Part shown: in pieces, positions 34,547 through 46,431 of the stretch
How positions within the stretch are numbered: the first letter of the stretch is position 1
How the letters are laid out: every line of letters begins with the position of its first letter
Source: Diospyros lotus
Taxonomy: Eukaryota; Streptophyta; Magnoliopsida; Ericales; Ebenaceae
Assembly (NCBI RefSeq): GCF_014633365.1
Contig: NC_068346.1
Location: forward strand, 37,697,191 to 37,761,190
Direction of reading: 5' to 3'
DNA length: 64,000 nucleotides
The notes under the pieces: generated by a model
What the model saw: the letters and a program-made list of their open reading frames with translations, nothing else
What the model was told of the DNA's origin: nothing
Databases searched by the model: none
Program-made: the position numbers and the translations under genes

Positions 34547-34622
34547 TTGAAGCTCCAGAGAAGGTTGATCATTTAGTTTCCCAAGATTCTCTCGACTATG
34601 CCTCTCAATTACCTGCTCCATA
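34547..34622 (-). pseudogene. SVP/AGL24-like MADS-box exon 2 (isolated)
   Basis: On the minus strand a 76-nt exon reads (S)MEQVIERHSRENLGKL then NDQPSLELQ. It is bounded by an acceptor TTCTCAAG and a donor GTAAGG. In MIKC MADS genes of the SVP/AGL24/DAM clade, exon 2 encodes the segment between MADS and K domains and ends exactly at PSLELQ. The usual length is about 79 nt, so one codon is missing with phase kept. The MADS-domain exon and K-domain exons are not seen in the window. It could be a real exon of a gene with TE-filled introns or a duplicated fragment. Confidence 0.65.
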
Positions 34623-34989
34623 CTTGAGAACAGAACCATGGCAGAGTCAGTTTCCAGTCCAACTAGTTTAAACATAAACAAAATCAAGCCCAATTTTCAA
34701 TGAAGTATCGGGCGAGAATCTTTAATTTCTACCCATGCATGTGTTTCAGGCACTTTTTTTTTCCCCTCAAAATAAAAGAAATTCAAAATGAAGTTCTTCA
34801 TGACAACAACAATTGTGATTTTACCTGCATAAAATATATTCACGCAGTTGTTAAAGTTTACTTGTAGTTTTTACCTATAAGCTAGTTATCTTCCAACTTG
34901 GATTTCATCCTTGCTACATAAATCCAGGTATGACTCCGTATATACTTCACCAATCATGTAAGAATAGCAATATACCATTACCATGTCAT
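34623..34989. other. Unassigned sequence next to MADS exon
   Basis: AT-rich, no coding or repeat signal recognised. Suits intron sequence upstream of the exon on the minus strand. Confidence 0.4.
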
Positions 34990-35228
34990 ATATATATATA
35001 TAGAGAGAGAGAGTTTTGATCTCCTAAGTAACATTGTTTAATTTATACTTAGTAATGCTAATGTGGTAATTCAAATATAATGATGTGGTGAAACCCACCT
35101 ATTTAATTCTTTAAACACAACAACTTGATAGGGTAAGCCCCGCATCACTATATTTAAGTTACCACATATTACTTAGTATAAATTAAACAACGTTAGTTAG
35201 GAGATAAAAACTCTCTCTCTATATATAT
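34990..35228. mobile_element. Inverted-repeat (foldback) MITE
   Basis: About 240 bp whose halves are reverse complements: left arm (TA)n(GA)n-TTTTGATCTCCTAAGTAAC-TTGTTTAATTTATACTTAGT, and a matching right arm ending TTAGGAGATAAAAACTCTCTC(TA)n. The ends lie in TA repeats, so the exact border and duplication are unclear; family not assigned. Confidence 0.7.
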
Positions 35229-35245
35229 GCATGTATGAATGTATG

Positions 35246-35604
35246 TGTTAGAGAATCCGAGTAATTCAGCAAATGATAAAGATGTGGAAGTGATAGAGAT
35301 GAGGCTGTTTGAATAGAAGAAAGATAAGATAAGCAGTCCTTAAATCTTAAGAAGATAAGGAAAAAGAAGTTTCCGAAATTATAGGAGATATGCTACCTTA
35401 GTTTAATTTGTATCTTATCCTATCTATCTTTGTAACCCATTCAAATTTGGATGGTATCCTATCTCCCGTAAATTAGGATCAGAAACATAGCATGGTACAT
35501 GTATAAATATAATTCCTACATTCAATACAAACTTGAGTTTTCATTTCTCCTCTAAACTCAGTTCATACCTAAGGTTTTCGACTTAGGTTATTATACTTTA
35601 TTCA
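35246..35604 (+). repeat. 5' LTR of G
   Basis: Ends TACTTTATTCA. The following CGGTATCCAAGCCC is a mutated primer-binding site (consensus TGGTATCAGAGC). Confidence 0.9.
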
Positions 35605-35647
35605 CGGTATCCAAGCCCAATTCTACCTAGCTGAACATCCAGATACC

Positions 35648-37041
35648 ATGGCTGCCTCTAACCCTGAGAATACAATTCGTATAATTGCAAAGTCCTCTCT
35701 CAGTCCAAAGTCACAACCTACAACAATTATGTATGTTTCTTTATCAATTGATAGCCATACCTTGCATATTACTCAACATAGATTAAATGGAAGAAATTTT
35801 CAGGAATGGTTTCAATTTGTTATGTTGGTAATTAAAGACAAGGGTAAGTTTGGCTATCTATCAGGAGCTATTTCAACTCCATTGAAGGATACAATAAACT
35901 ATCAAAGATGGGAGGCAGAAAATTCAATAATCATGGCTTGGCTTATAAACTCACTGGAGCTAAAGATTGGTCGAACATATCTCTTCTACAAAACTACTAA
36001 GGAAGTGTGGGAGGCTGTCTAGGACATATATTCTGATTTTGAAAACACAGCTCAATGTTTTGAGATCAGATCTGCCATTCGAACTACTAAACAAAGTAAT
36101 CTTGGTGTTACTGAATACTATAATATCTTAATGGAATTATGGCAAGAGATGGATCTTTTCTATGATCCAAAGTGGGAGTGTTCTATTGATAGCCAAAAAT
36201 ATAGCAATATGCTAGAAAAATAAAGGATTTTTGACTTCCTCCAAGGACTCAATGTTGACTTAGATGAGGTATGTGGCCGCCTACTTGGCACCAAACCACT
36301 TCCATCCCTCCGGGAAGTGTTTGCAAAAGTTGAAAGGGTAGAAAGCAGAAAACGTGTGATGTTTACAGTAGCAGAACCAAGTGCAAGCTCTGCCATTTAC
36401 TAAACCAAATGAGAAGAGAATCCTAGGGATAAACAATGGTGTGAGCATTGTAATAAGCCCTATCACATAAAAGAGACTTGTTGGAAATTACATGAGAAGC
36501 CAGCAAATTGAAAGCCAAGGAATAAAAGGAAGAAAGAAAGGCCAACCTATACAAAAGAATTGCTCATACATCTGAAAAAGGTATGAGTTTGAATCTAACT
36601 ACTAAACAGGTGGAGTTTCTATAGAAGCTATTGAGTGGTACTCGTCTTACAAAGGATTCAGATACCTCAACCACCAATCCCTCAGTATCTGTGGCCCAAA
36701 AAGGTAATCTAAAATACTCCTTATTATCTAGAAAAATGAATGGAAGTTGTTGGATTGTAGACATCAATGCATCTGATCATATGACTGGGTCTACAACTAC
36801 ATTTAAGCAATTTCAGCCTAGAGATAAGGAATTGACAACTTTAATGGCAGATGGTACTACGTCTTTAGTTATGGGGCAAGGGAATGTTTACGTATCTGGT
36901 TTGCAACTTAAATCTGTCCTATATGTGCCAAATTTGAAGTGTAATTTACTGTTAGTTAGCAAGTTAACTAAGGACATGGATTGCATTATAATCTTCCTTC
37001 CTTCTCATTGTATTTTTCAAGACCAATTTTCAGGAAGATGA
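35648..37041 (+). pseudogene. gag: Copia gag and protease (G)
   Basis: Starts MAASNPENTIR, with HTLHITQHRLNGRNF and later VTEYYNILMELWQEMD and LPSLREVFAKVERVE. Zinc knuckle CEHCNKPYHIKETC is intact at about 36437. Stops occur at 36021-36022 and around 36220, 36400 and 36510. Protease opens at 36631. Its active site reads CWIVDINASDHMTGS instead of DTGASNHMTGS, so the DTG triad is destroyed. Family role: capsid formation and polyprotein cleavage. Confidence 0.86.
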
Positions 37042-40000
37042 TTTACAGTGCTGAGGAAAATGATGGGCTTTATTGGGTTTCAGAAAACAAGGCTCCTCCT
37101 AATCAGTCACCACATAAGCTTTCCCTTATTGTTAGTTCTAATTTTGAAATTTTGTTATGGCACAAACACCTTGGTCATCCAAGCTTTTCATATCTAAGAC
37201 ATTTTTATCCAAATTTATTCATCAATAAAGAGAAAGTAGTGCTTTAGTGTGAACATTGTATTCTTGCCAAACAAACACACAACACTTATCAAGCTCATCC
37301 TTACACACCTTCCAAACCATTTTACTTGATACATAGTGACATTTGGGGACTAGCAAGAATTCCAAGCTTGTCTACTGCCCAATGGTTTCTCACCTTCATT
37401 GATGACCACACTAGGGTTTGTTGGGTATATCTCATGAAAGAAAAATCTGAGGTATATGCTATTTTTCAAAGCTTTTACAAGCTAATTCTTAATGTGTTTC
37501 AGTCCTCTATTTGTATCCTTAGGACAGACAATGGTCGTGAGTATTTTTCCTATCCTTTTACTCAATACCTCACCACTCATGGGATTTTTCATCAAAGCAC
37601 CTACCCCTATACTCCTTAGCAAAATAGGACAGTTGAGAGGAAAAATCGCCATTTACTTGAAGTGGCCCGCTCCTTAATGTTTACTAGTTCCATCCCTAAT
37701 AGGTATTGGGGAGAAGTTGTTCTAACAGCCTCTTACTTGATTAATCAGCTACCTACCAAAGTCCTTAGCTATCAGACTCCCTCGCACAATCTCACATCCA
37801 TTTTGCCTCATGTTCAAATCTTAAGCTCTCTCTCCCCTAAAGTCTTTTGTTGCATTGTGTATGTCCATCAAACCAGTCCTAATCGTCACAAACTTGAACC
37901 AAAGGCCCTCAAATGCATTTCCATTGCCTATTCTCCTACTAAAAAAGGATACAAATGTTGATGTCCCCTCTCACAAAAGTTTTTTGTTTCTTGTGATGTA
38001 ATATTTGTTGAAAATGAATTCTATTACTTAAGTACCTATTACCAAAGGGAAGAAAGCAATTGGGATCCTACAGTATCAATGACTATTTCTCTCCCTATTG
38101 TTTCACCTTCTTCAAATATTGATATGATCCAAACTGCTACAATTGATCACCCCTAAGCAGCAATGTTTGAACAGCCTGAATCATCCAACACTGACTCCAC
38201 TACCTCTCCTAAGCCTTCACCAATCCACCAACCCCTTCAACCAGCTGAGCCAGTGATGACTAGTATAGGAGGAGGATTATATTTAGAAAAACCCACAAAG
38301 GTTTACTCTAGAAGACCCAAATATTCTACTCCTCAACTCAGCTAATTATTAGAACCAAAGAATGGTCCAACAAGGGAGGAACACACTGGAGCTAACAGTG
38401 ATCTGGGCATTTCTATTGCTATTTGAAAGGGGTAAGGTCGTGTCAAGTTTCTCATCTCTAATTACTTAACATACTCTAGATTGTCTTCTCAATTCAGGGC
38501 CTTTACCACAACCGTTGATGGAGTGGCTGTTCCACAAAATATTCAGGAGTCTTTGAATGATCCAAAGTGGAAGGAAGTTGTTATAGAGGAGATAAAGGCC
38601 CTTATTGGCAACCACACATGGGATATTGCAGAATATCCTAAGGACGAGAAAATTGTAGAATGCAAATGGATTTTTACTGTCAAATACAAGTTAGATGGGA
38701 GCATAGACATGTACAAAGCAAGATTGGTGGCCCAATGGTACTCTCAAGCCTATGGGATAGACTATGAAAAGACTTTTGCTCTTGTACCAAAATTAAATTC
38801 CATAAGGGTGTTGATGTCTCTTGTTGTGAATCTAGATTGGGAATTATTTCATCTTGATATCAAAAATTCTTTCCTAAATGGGGAATTGGAAGAAAAAGTT
38901 TATATGAAGATTCCACCCAGATTTGAGAAAGAAAAAAGATTCGGCAAGGTATGTAAACTATATTGATCTCTCTATAGATTAAAACAATTCCCAGGAGCAT
39001 GTTTTAAGAAATTTAGCTCTACCCTTACAAAGTTTGGGTACAAACAAGGTAAAACTGATCATACACTATTTACTAAGCATGTAGTTAATGGCAAAAGATC
39101 CATTTTAATTGTATATGTAGATGATATAATTATTATCGATGATGATATTTAAGAAATTGTTGCACTGAAATAGAGATTAAGGAATGAATTTCAGGTTAAA
39201 GAGTTAGGGACCATGAAATACTTTCTAGGAATGGAAGTGGCCAAGAGCAAACAAGGTATTCTAATCTCACAAAGAAAATATACTCTTGATCTCCTAAAAG
39301 ATACAAGGATGCTAGGGTTCAAGCTAATGTATAGACCTTTTGAAAGAAACTGGAAATATCGAATAAATGATAGTGATCCTTCAATTGATAAAGGGAGATA
39401 TCAAAGGTTGGTTGAGAGGTTGATCTATCTTTTTCTCACTCACCCAGATATTGCCTATGTTGTCAGTATTGTGAGCCAATTCATGCACTCACCTACTCAA
39501 TAACATTTAGCTGCAGTTTATCACATTTTGAGGTACCTAAAGCTAACACCAGGTAAGAGATTATTATTCCAAAAGAATGGTGCTAGAGGGATTAAAGGGT
39601 ATACCGATGCTAAATGGGCAGAATCTGTGATGGACAACCAATCAACATCGGGCTTTTATACTAAACTGTAGGGAAACCTAGTCACTTGGAGGAGTAAGAA
39701 ATAATCAGTTGTGGCACATAGTAGTGTAAAAGCAAAGTTTAGGGCAATTGCTCCAGACATTTGCAAGTTAATTTGGTTGGCTCGACTAATGGAAGACCTA
39801 CAATTGCCCCTGACCTTACCAACAAAGCTTTATAGTGACAGCAAGTTATTTATAAGCATTGTTAATAACATAGTTACATAGTTCGTGGAACACGGTACGG
39901 GGACATGGCAGGCCATTTTTCTCGGGACGCGGTACGTGAGGGGTAGGCTTCATCGGTTCACCACTTTAGGTCATGGTACGTTGTGGTGCGCTGAAGTGGA

Positions 40001-40958
40001 ATGCCTATTAAATATATAAATTTTTGAAAAAAAAATATTTTAGATTTTTTGACTATATAAATTAGGTAAGAAAAATATGTTAAATATATTAATAATGATA
40101 AAAATACCTAACAAATAGATGTTAATATAAGAATAATGCTAGGAGTTGTGACTAATGATGTTGTGCATCAGTTATGTGACACCTCCTCATTGGAGGAGGT
40201 TAAGGAGACCACGTGTTATTATTTTCTCTGCCTAGCATATCCTCCAATGAGGATGAGATAGTTATAAAGTCAAAAGATTTAAGAAAGTACAATGGCAATG
40301 TGGAGTCCCAATAAAATGTTTCAGCTATTTAATGCTTAGTTGTCATAATAATTAGTTTTATATTTAATTATTATATAATATTATAAAATTAATTAAAAAT
40401 ATTTATATATATATGTACACATGTTAAAATACAAATTCTCCCAAAATAAAACTTGCCTTTATTTTATTTTGTTCATTAGTACTTGCCTCTGTTTGGAGAT
40501 GAGAAAATCCTATTGGGGAACTTGCTACAACCTCATCTTCCTCGTCACTGCTTCACCTTCTTAACAAAGACCATGAACTGTTGCAAAGAGGAAGGAAGAA
40601 GACAACACTAGTGTAGAGAGAGAGAGAGGAAGAAGAGGACATAAGAGATCTAAGTCTTTATTACAAAGGAACTAGGACGCGTCCCCAGGCGTTCCAAGAC
40701 GCAAACACAACGCGTTTTAGTGCGCACGTATTGGAATGTGGTTCCCGGGGGAAAGGGATGTATTAGGTAACTATGGTTAATAACCCCATCGAGCATGACA
40801 GAATGAAGCATGTCAGGATTGATAGAAGTTTTATACAAAGGGAAATTGAACAAGGAGGAATAAAACTAACCTATATTCCTACAGGTAGTCAAGAGGTAGA
40901 TGTATTTACAAAAGCCATGTCAAGACTAGGGTTTGAATCACTTGTTAGCAAGCTGTGA
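37042..40958 (+). pseudogene. pol: Copia integrase, RT and RNase H (G), split by a DNA element
   Basis: Integrase: WHKHLGHPSFSYLRH, LIHSDIWGLAR, RTDNGREYF and VERKNRHLLEVA keep all three catalytic residues, with stops at the TPQQN site (37617-37619) and elsewhere. RT: ECKWIFTVKYK, LDIKNSFLNGELEEKVYM and VYVDDIIII, with stops at 38964-38966 and near 39150. RNase H reaches SDSKLFISIVNN, is interrupted at 39869-40775, and resumes PIEHDRMKHVRIDRSFI to KL at 40958, just before GTTAAAGAGGGG and the 3' LTR. Confidence 0.87.
39869..40775. mobile_element. Non-autonomous DNA element in G RNase H (8-bp TSD)
   Basis: Short inverted ends CATAGTTAC...GTAACTATG, flanked by an exact 8-bp repeat GTTAATAA (39861-39868 and 40776-40783). 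Removing it rejoins RNase H (SIVNN-PIEHDRMKH). An 8-bp duplication favours hAT. Outer 100-150 bp are GC-rich, the core is AT-rich with a GA run (40614-40632). No transposase frame. Confidence 0.8.
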
Positions 40959-40992
40959 ATGAGAGATATCTATTCACCAGGTTAAAGAGGGG

Positions 40993-41351
40993 TGTTGGAG
41001 AATCTGAGTAATTCAGCTAATGATAAAGATGTAGAAGTGATAGACACGGGGTTATTTGAATAGAAGAAAGATAAGATAAGCAGTGCTTAAATATGAAGAA
41101 GATAAGGAAGAAGAAGGTTTCAAAAATATAGGAGATATGCTACCTTAGTTTAATTTGTATCTTATCTTATCTATCTTTGTAACCTATTCAAATTTGGATT
41201 ATATCCTATCTCTTGTAAATTAGGATCAGAAACTTAGCATGGTACATGTATAAATATAGGTTCTACATTCAATACAAACTATGAGTTTTCATTTCTCCTT
41301 TGAACTCGGTTCATACCTAAGGTTTTCTACTTAGGTTATTATACTTTTTAA
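40993..41351 (+). repeat. 3' LTR of G
   Basis: Preceded by the polypurine tract AAAGAGGGG. Shares long identical blocks with the 5' LTR (CTACCTTAGTTTAATTTGTA), with many substitutions. Confidence 0.9.
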
Positions 41352-41356
41352 GTATG

Positions 41357-41687
41357 TCTTATACACGAGGAAGGAGAGAGAAAGAGAAGAGCAGGATTGA
41401 TAGGACTCATTATTAAGCCCTAATCTATCTAGTTTTTTAGAAGGATTTACTTAGAGGTGTTCGCATTCTTATTGTCTCCTTTACTAAAAGGTCACACACT
41501 TGTGGAAGCGTATAATCATAAATTTTGTTCTTCTAAATTCTTTTGGAAATTCTCTAGTGATGGTTATCATCCTCCTATTTGGAAAGTATCCTACAATTAA
41601 GGGACTTGTTAAAGCAAGGAGCATGTATTAGGATTAGGGCCAACATCAAGCCAATATATCTAGTCTAATCCATGAATGCCAAATATC
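41357..41687. other. Unassigned sequence
   Basis: No gene, LTR or MITE recognised. It is the right flank of the G insertion site. Confidence 0.4.
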
Positions 41688-41926
41688 TGTTGGCGGATCT
41701 AAGATTTTCCAAACTCATACTCACTTCTTCAATCACGTTGTGTGTGATTGTGTATGAAGACTATAAATGAGGAGTTCAAAAATTGAAAAATAAAAATGTG
41801 AGAAATAAAGAGTAGAAATTATTAGAGGTTTTTGTTATTCTCAATCTTTTGAATTACCCTTTGCAAATCTGAGCCTATAAATAAGCATGTAGCTAAACAC
41901 TTAAAAAGAAATCCAAAGAAATATGA
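41688..41926. repeat. Rearranged copy of the K LTR with internal inversion
   Basis: The first about 85 bp (TGTTGGCGGATCTAAG, ATCACGTTGTGTGTGATT) match 41927-42012 in the same direction. The next about 135 bp (AATAAAGAGTAGAAATTATT and so on) match about 42045-42180 in the opposite direction, creating a foldback with the adjacent LTR. Confidence 0.75.
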
Positions 41927-43086
41927 TGTTGGCAAATTTGAGATTTTCCAACCTCGTACCCAGTCTCTCAATCACGTTGTGTGTGATTTTGTACAAAGAC
42001 TATGAATGACAAAGAACTTGTATTTCTTGGGATTAATTTTAATTGTTTAGCTACATGCCTATTTATAAGCTCATATTTGCAAAGGTTAATACAAAAGGTT
42101 GAGAATACCAAAAGCCTCTAATAATTTCTGCTCTTTATTTCCCACATACTTATTCTTCAGTTTTTGAACTTCTTAACTTCAGCTTCTTCTGTCACTTGGG
42201 ATTTTTTCACGTGCAAGTTTAACATTTAACATTCTCCCCCTTAAGCTTGCACCTTTGTTACTCTTAGCTTATCTCAAAGATACCAAAATGCTTCTGTCTT
42301 CAACGGTTTAGTGAAGATGTATGTCACTTACTCATTTGTCTTGATATGTATCAACTCAATCACATTGCACTTGATCTGCTCCCGGATAAAATGAAATCGA
42401 GTATCTATATGCTTCGATCTTTCATAGCGCAGTGGGTTTTTTGTTAAAGCAATGGCTGATTTGTTGTCGACATAGATTTTGGTGGGACTTGCTTGTTCCA
42501 ATTTCAACTCCTTAAGCAATCTTATCAACTAAAGTACATGATATACACATGAAGCTGTTGTAATGTACTAAGCTTCACCTGTAAACAAAGCAACAATTGA
42601 CTACTTCTTTGAAGACCAAGGAAGTACCTCCGAAATAAAACACAACCTACGGTGCTTTTTCAATCATCGATACTCTTGACTCAATCACAATCACAATATC
42701 CAATAAGCTCCAGGTTTCATCAGGAATAGTATAGTCCATATTGGATTGTCCCTTTAATGTAGCGAAGAATCCTTTTTGCAGCTAGTAAATGTGAGATTTT
42801 AGTGCTTTCATATATTGGCTCATCAATCCAACTCCAAATAAAATATCAAGTCTTGTGCATTTCAAATATCTCAAATTCCCTATTAGACTCCTGTAATAGG
42901 TTGGATTTTTTATCTTTCCATCTCTATCCTTGGTTAATTTGATGCTATAGTCAACTGGAGTATCTACTGGATGACAATCTTCCATTGAGTATTTTTCCAA
43001 AATTTCTTAAGCGTATTTTTGGTTTGTGAGATAAACACTCCAATATTGTCTTTGTGATAATTATGACTCAAAATCCTCATTCATCT
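41927..43086 (-). mobile_element. pol: Minus-strand Tork-like copia fragment K (RT end, RNase H, 3' LTR)
   Basis: Minus strand reads EKYSMEDCHPVDTPVDYSIKL and YYRSLIGNLRYL (RT end), then a decayed RNase H with YVDNKSAIALTKNP and RSKHIDTRFHFIREQI. A polypurine tract TTAAGGGGGAGAA (42232-42244) precedes a 305-bp LTR running from 42231 down to 41927 (TGTTAAATG...TTTGCCAACA). Stops are frequent. The rest of the element is cut off at the start of J. Confidence 0.8.
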
Positions 43087-45268
43087 GTGATTGGATTACC
43101 TAATTTGACCATGATTAAGATTTCAAATTTGATTATGTTTAGAATGTTGTCAAATTTGATTTTAAGTAAGATTTATCTCATCCGGAGGAATATCCTTATG
43201 AATCATCTTCTAATAAGTATATGATTTTATGTGTACATCCATATATGATTTTAGGTCTATAAATAGGTGCCCAAGTCAATGGAATTACGGTGGCAATATT
43301 AATTTTGTTATAACAATATTTGCTTAGAGACATTTTGTTATTTCTACCCGTGGTTTTTTTCGATTTGAGTCTTTCACATAAAATTATATGTTTGTTTGTG
43401 TGGTTGATGGTTTAATTGTGATTTTTTTTTTCAATCCAAATTTCGTAACAAACAAGTATTAGAGCTGTTAGATCAAACCATCATCGTTCAGCAGATCTCA
43501 GCTGTTGGATATGCACATCATCATCTTTTAGCAATGTTTCAAGCTGCCCAGCTTTCGTCATGACTATCAGTACCGTCGCAATCGACGACTGCCCTTGCCT
43601 TCATCGTCTGACATCACCACTACCTCAGAGATGCCGTCAATCACCTCCTCTCTCCATCAGCCGCCTATGTTACTCATTTGCAGTCGAACCAAAGCAATTG
43701 CCTACGATCGCTACTTTCAACTTCTTTTCCAGTTGTCTTCTTCCATTTCGCGGTCGACCCATAGTGACTCCACTATCATTGGCCAACAAATCTTCCTCCA
43801 CGCCATCGTTGACTATCATGAACCCCACTCTTGTGGTTGCCATCAATCGCCTTTGCTTTCAGCCGGCCATTCTTCGTTGTTCGTCGGTGCAACATCTTCC
43901 TCATCGACCAACCTTCGCCGTTTTGCTCAGTCAATCGACCATCGACCTTCCTCACGACATTGAAGCTCCCTCATTCATCGATTGATGCCACCGATGACCC
44001 TTCTTTAGCCTGCCATTAACGTACAAGTACTTCAGCCATTGTTGGATGTTCTAAGCACACCCAAATCTGGTTCGACCCGACCTGCTAGGATCCGACCCAC
44101 TTCAGATCCAGTTAGGCAAATCCAACAGATCCAAATCTATTTTCACCCAAATTTGCTACCCAGATCCGATATTTTGGTCTATTTTCAATTAGGTTTCTTA
44201 TTTATCCACTATTTGATATTATTCAGGGTTATTTGATGGCTACTTTAAAGTACAATATTCCCTTGTTGAGTTGAAATATTAAATTTTTACTATAGCAAGT
44301 TAAGATGCATGCAATTTTGGCACAAATGGATTTAGATGATACACTTTTGGGCTTTGAAAAATGCCACAATCATGGAGTATTGACGAAAAACAGTGTAAGG
44401 ATCGTACGGCCGTATCTTAAATACATAAGGATTTATCGAATCAAATTTTACATGATGTTTTGAAAGAAAAAACTGTTTCTCTATGGTGACTGGAACAATT
44501 GTGTATAACGAAAAGCTTGACCAATAAATTGCATCTCAAACAAAGGCTATATTCTCATCGAACGGCAGAAAGTATGTATGTCAATTAAAAGCCATTCAAC
44601 AGCTTTTAAAGAAATTGTTTCTGATTTGGAAAGCATGGCGGTTGAGTATGATGATGAGGATTTGGGTCTAATTTTATTATGTTCTATACCAGCCTTGTAT
44701 TTAAATTTCGGAGATACCATACTCTCTAGTCATGAAACTCACCCTAGATGAAGTTTAAGATGCTTTATTCTCAAAAGAAAAAAATTAATAAGTAGTTATT
44801 GGGAAATTTTGAAAATCAGGGGAAAGGTCTATTAATTAGAAGAAAAACACATGATAGAAATTTTAACGGTAGAGGAAAAAGTAGACCCGAGTCCAAAAAC
44901 TAAAAAAAAAAAAATCTATAATTACTGTAAGAAGAAAGGACACATAAAGAGGGGGTGTTATGGGCTACAAAACAAACTTAAGAGACAGGAATCTAACCAA
45001 AAACTAAAATAACTAGAAACTTCCGGTGAAACCAATGTTGTTGAAGATAAAAATGATGATGGGGAACTCATGGTGGTAAGTGGTAACTAATGAAATTACT
45101 AAACCTAGTGAAGACAACATGGATGTTTCATGTCTCCTAATAGGGATGGTTTTTGACATATAAGACTTTGACTTTTGGTGATATGTTGATGGATAATAAT
45201 TCTTCTTGTAAAAATTGTTGGCACTGGAACAGTTAAAATTAAGATGATTGATGATATTGATGGGTAAT
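43087..45268 (+). mobile_element. gag: Plus-strand Tork-like copia fragment J (5' LTR, gag, start of protease)
   Basis: A probable LTR (TGATTGG...TTTCGTAACA, to 43450) is followed by a degraded primer-binding site AAGTATTAGAGCTG. A leader of about 800 bp has open but compositional frames (43560-44019). Gag from about 44300 reads MDLDDTLLGFEK, SLTNKLHLKQRLYS and a zinc knuckle YNYCKKKGHIKRGC whose first Cys is lost. A protease scrap (FMSPNRD...VGTGTVKIKM) runs to about 45265. Frames are heavily broken. Confidence 0.7.
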
Positions 45269-46431
45269 AAAACAAGATTTTGGGCAACACTAAGAGATGA
45301 TTAATTATCACACAACTCAATAGGTCTTTGCACCTATACCTTTAAGTCTTCTAGGATTATTTTTAGCCATAATAGCTCATGCAACCCAAGGGCCACAACC
45401 CTGAATTTTGGCTCAACACTTAATCGAGCCACTACTCCCTACTTCTTACTTCTCCAAGACACCAAGTTACCTCCTAAGAACACAACCACTTGTTGTGGAT
45501 CTCTAATCAACTAGGATCCTCTATAATCAACATCTGTATATCCATGTAACTTTAAATCAATCCTTGGAGTAAATAGAATACCTTTACCCAGTGTTGCCTT
45601 TAGATAATTCAAGATCCTCTGCATAGCATGCATGTGTTTCTCTATGGGATTGTGCATGAATTAACTCACTAGGTTGACAACAAAGGCTATGCCAGGCCTA
45701 GTGTGAGAGAGATATATCAACTTCCCTACCAACCATTGAAACTTGCCCTTACCCACTGCCACTTTGGTAGGATTCTCCTGCAACTTAGTGTTAGGATCCA
45801 CTCATATGCCAGTAGCCTTCCCCCCTATCAAACCCGTTTCAGCTAGCAAATCAAGTACATACGTTGAGACAAGAAAATCCCTTCCTTAGAGTATGCTACT
45901 TCAATGCCCAAAAATTATTTCAGCACACCAAGGTCCTTAATTTCAAATTCCTTGGCTAAATTCTCCTTAAGCAGGTGTTGTTCTTCTTCATTATTTCCTG
46001 TCACCACAATATCATCAACATAGACTAATCGTTACCTTCTCGCCCAAGTGTTTGATGAAAATGGTATGATCTCCTCTACTCTAATGGCACCCCATAGATT
46101 TAATAGCCTTAGAGAACGGGCCAAACTAGGCTTGTGGGGACTACTTGAGTCCATACAAAGCCTTTGTGAGTTAGCAGATTTTCCCTACCCCTTCTTGTTG
46201 CATTCATGGAGGGAAATCCATGAAGACTTCCTCATCTAAATCTCCATGTAAGAAGGCATTTTTGACATCTAGTTGTTGCAACTATCACCCAAAAGTAGCT
46301 ACTAGGGATATAAGTATGTAGACTGTTGTCATCTTGGCTACGGCGGCAAAGGTTTGGAGATAGTCTATGCCATAAGACTGAGTATAGCCCTTGGCTACCA
46401 GTCATGCCATATATCTATCTACGGCGCCATT
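45269..46431 (-). pseudogene. pol: Copia RT and RNase H (E)
   Basis: Minus strand: [49 protein letters not shown], a decayed VYVDDIVVTGN, EFEIKDLGVLK, LIYLSHTRPGIAFVVN, then RNase H LHGYTDVDYRGS, GGNLVSWRSKK and VVAL. Many stops. The RT start (VEEALKDPKWKEAMLEEMKAL, GCGWIFTLKYKADG) lies at 47128-47300 on the other side of the TRIM. Confidence 0.82.

Larger units (their letters stand above)
35246..41351 (+). mobile_element. Complete Ty1/copia retrotransposon G
   Basis: LTRs of about 359 bp, starting TGTTAGAGAATC and TGTTGGAGAATC, flanked by the exact duplication GTATG (35241-35245 and 41352-41356). The last bases of the 3' LTR are altered (TTTTTAA instead of TTTATTCA). It carries a 907-bp DNA element in RNase H. 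Gag and pol are closely related to element H (shared HTLHITQHRLNGRNF), so G and H are the same or sister families. G is more decayed. Confidence 0.92.

Noticed and set aside
43560..44019. Open frames of up to 141 codons after the J primer-binding site
   Set aside because: Several overlapping frames of similar length with no motif; better explained as leader composition.
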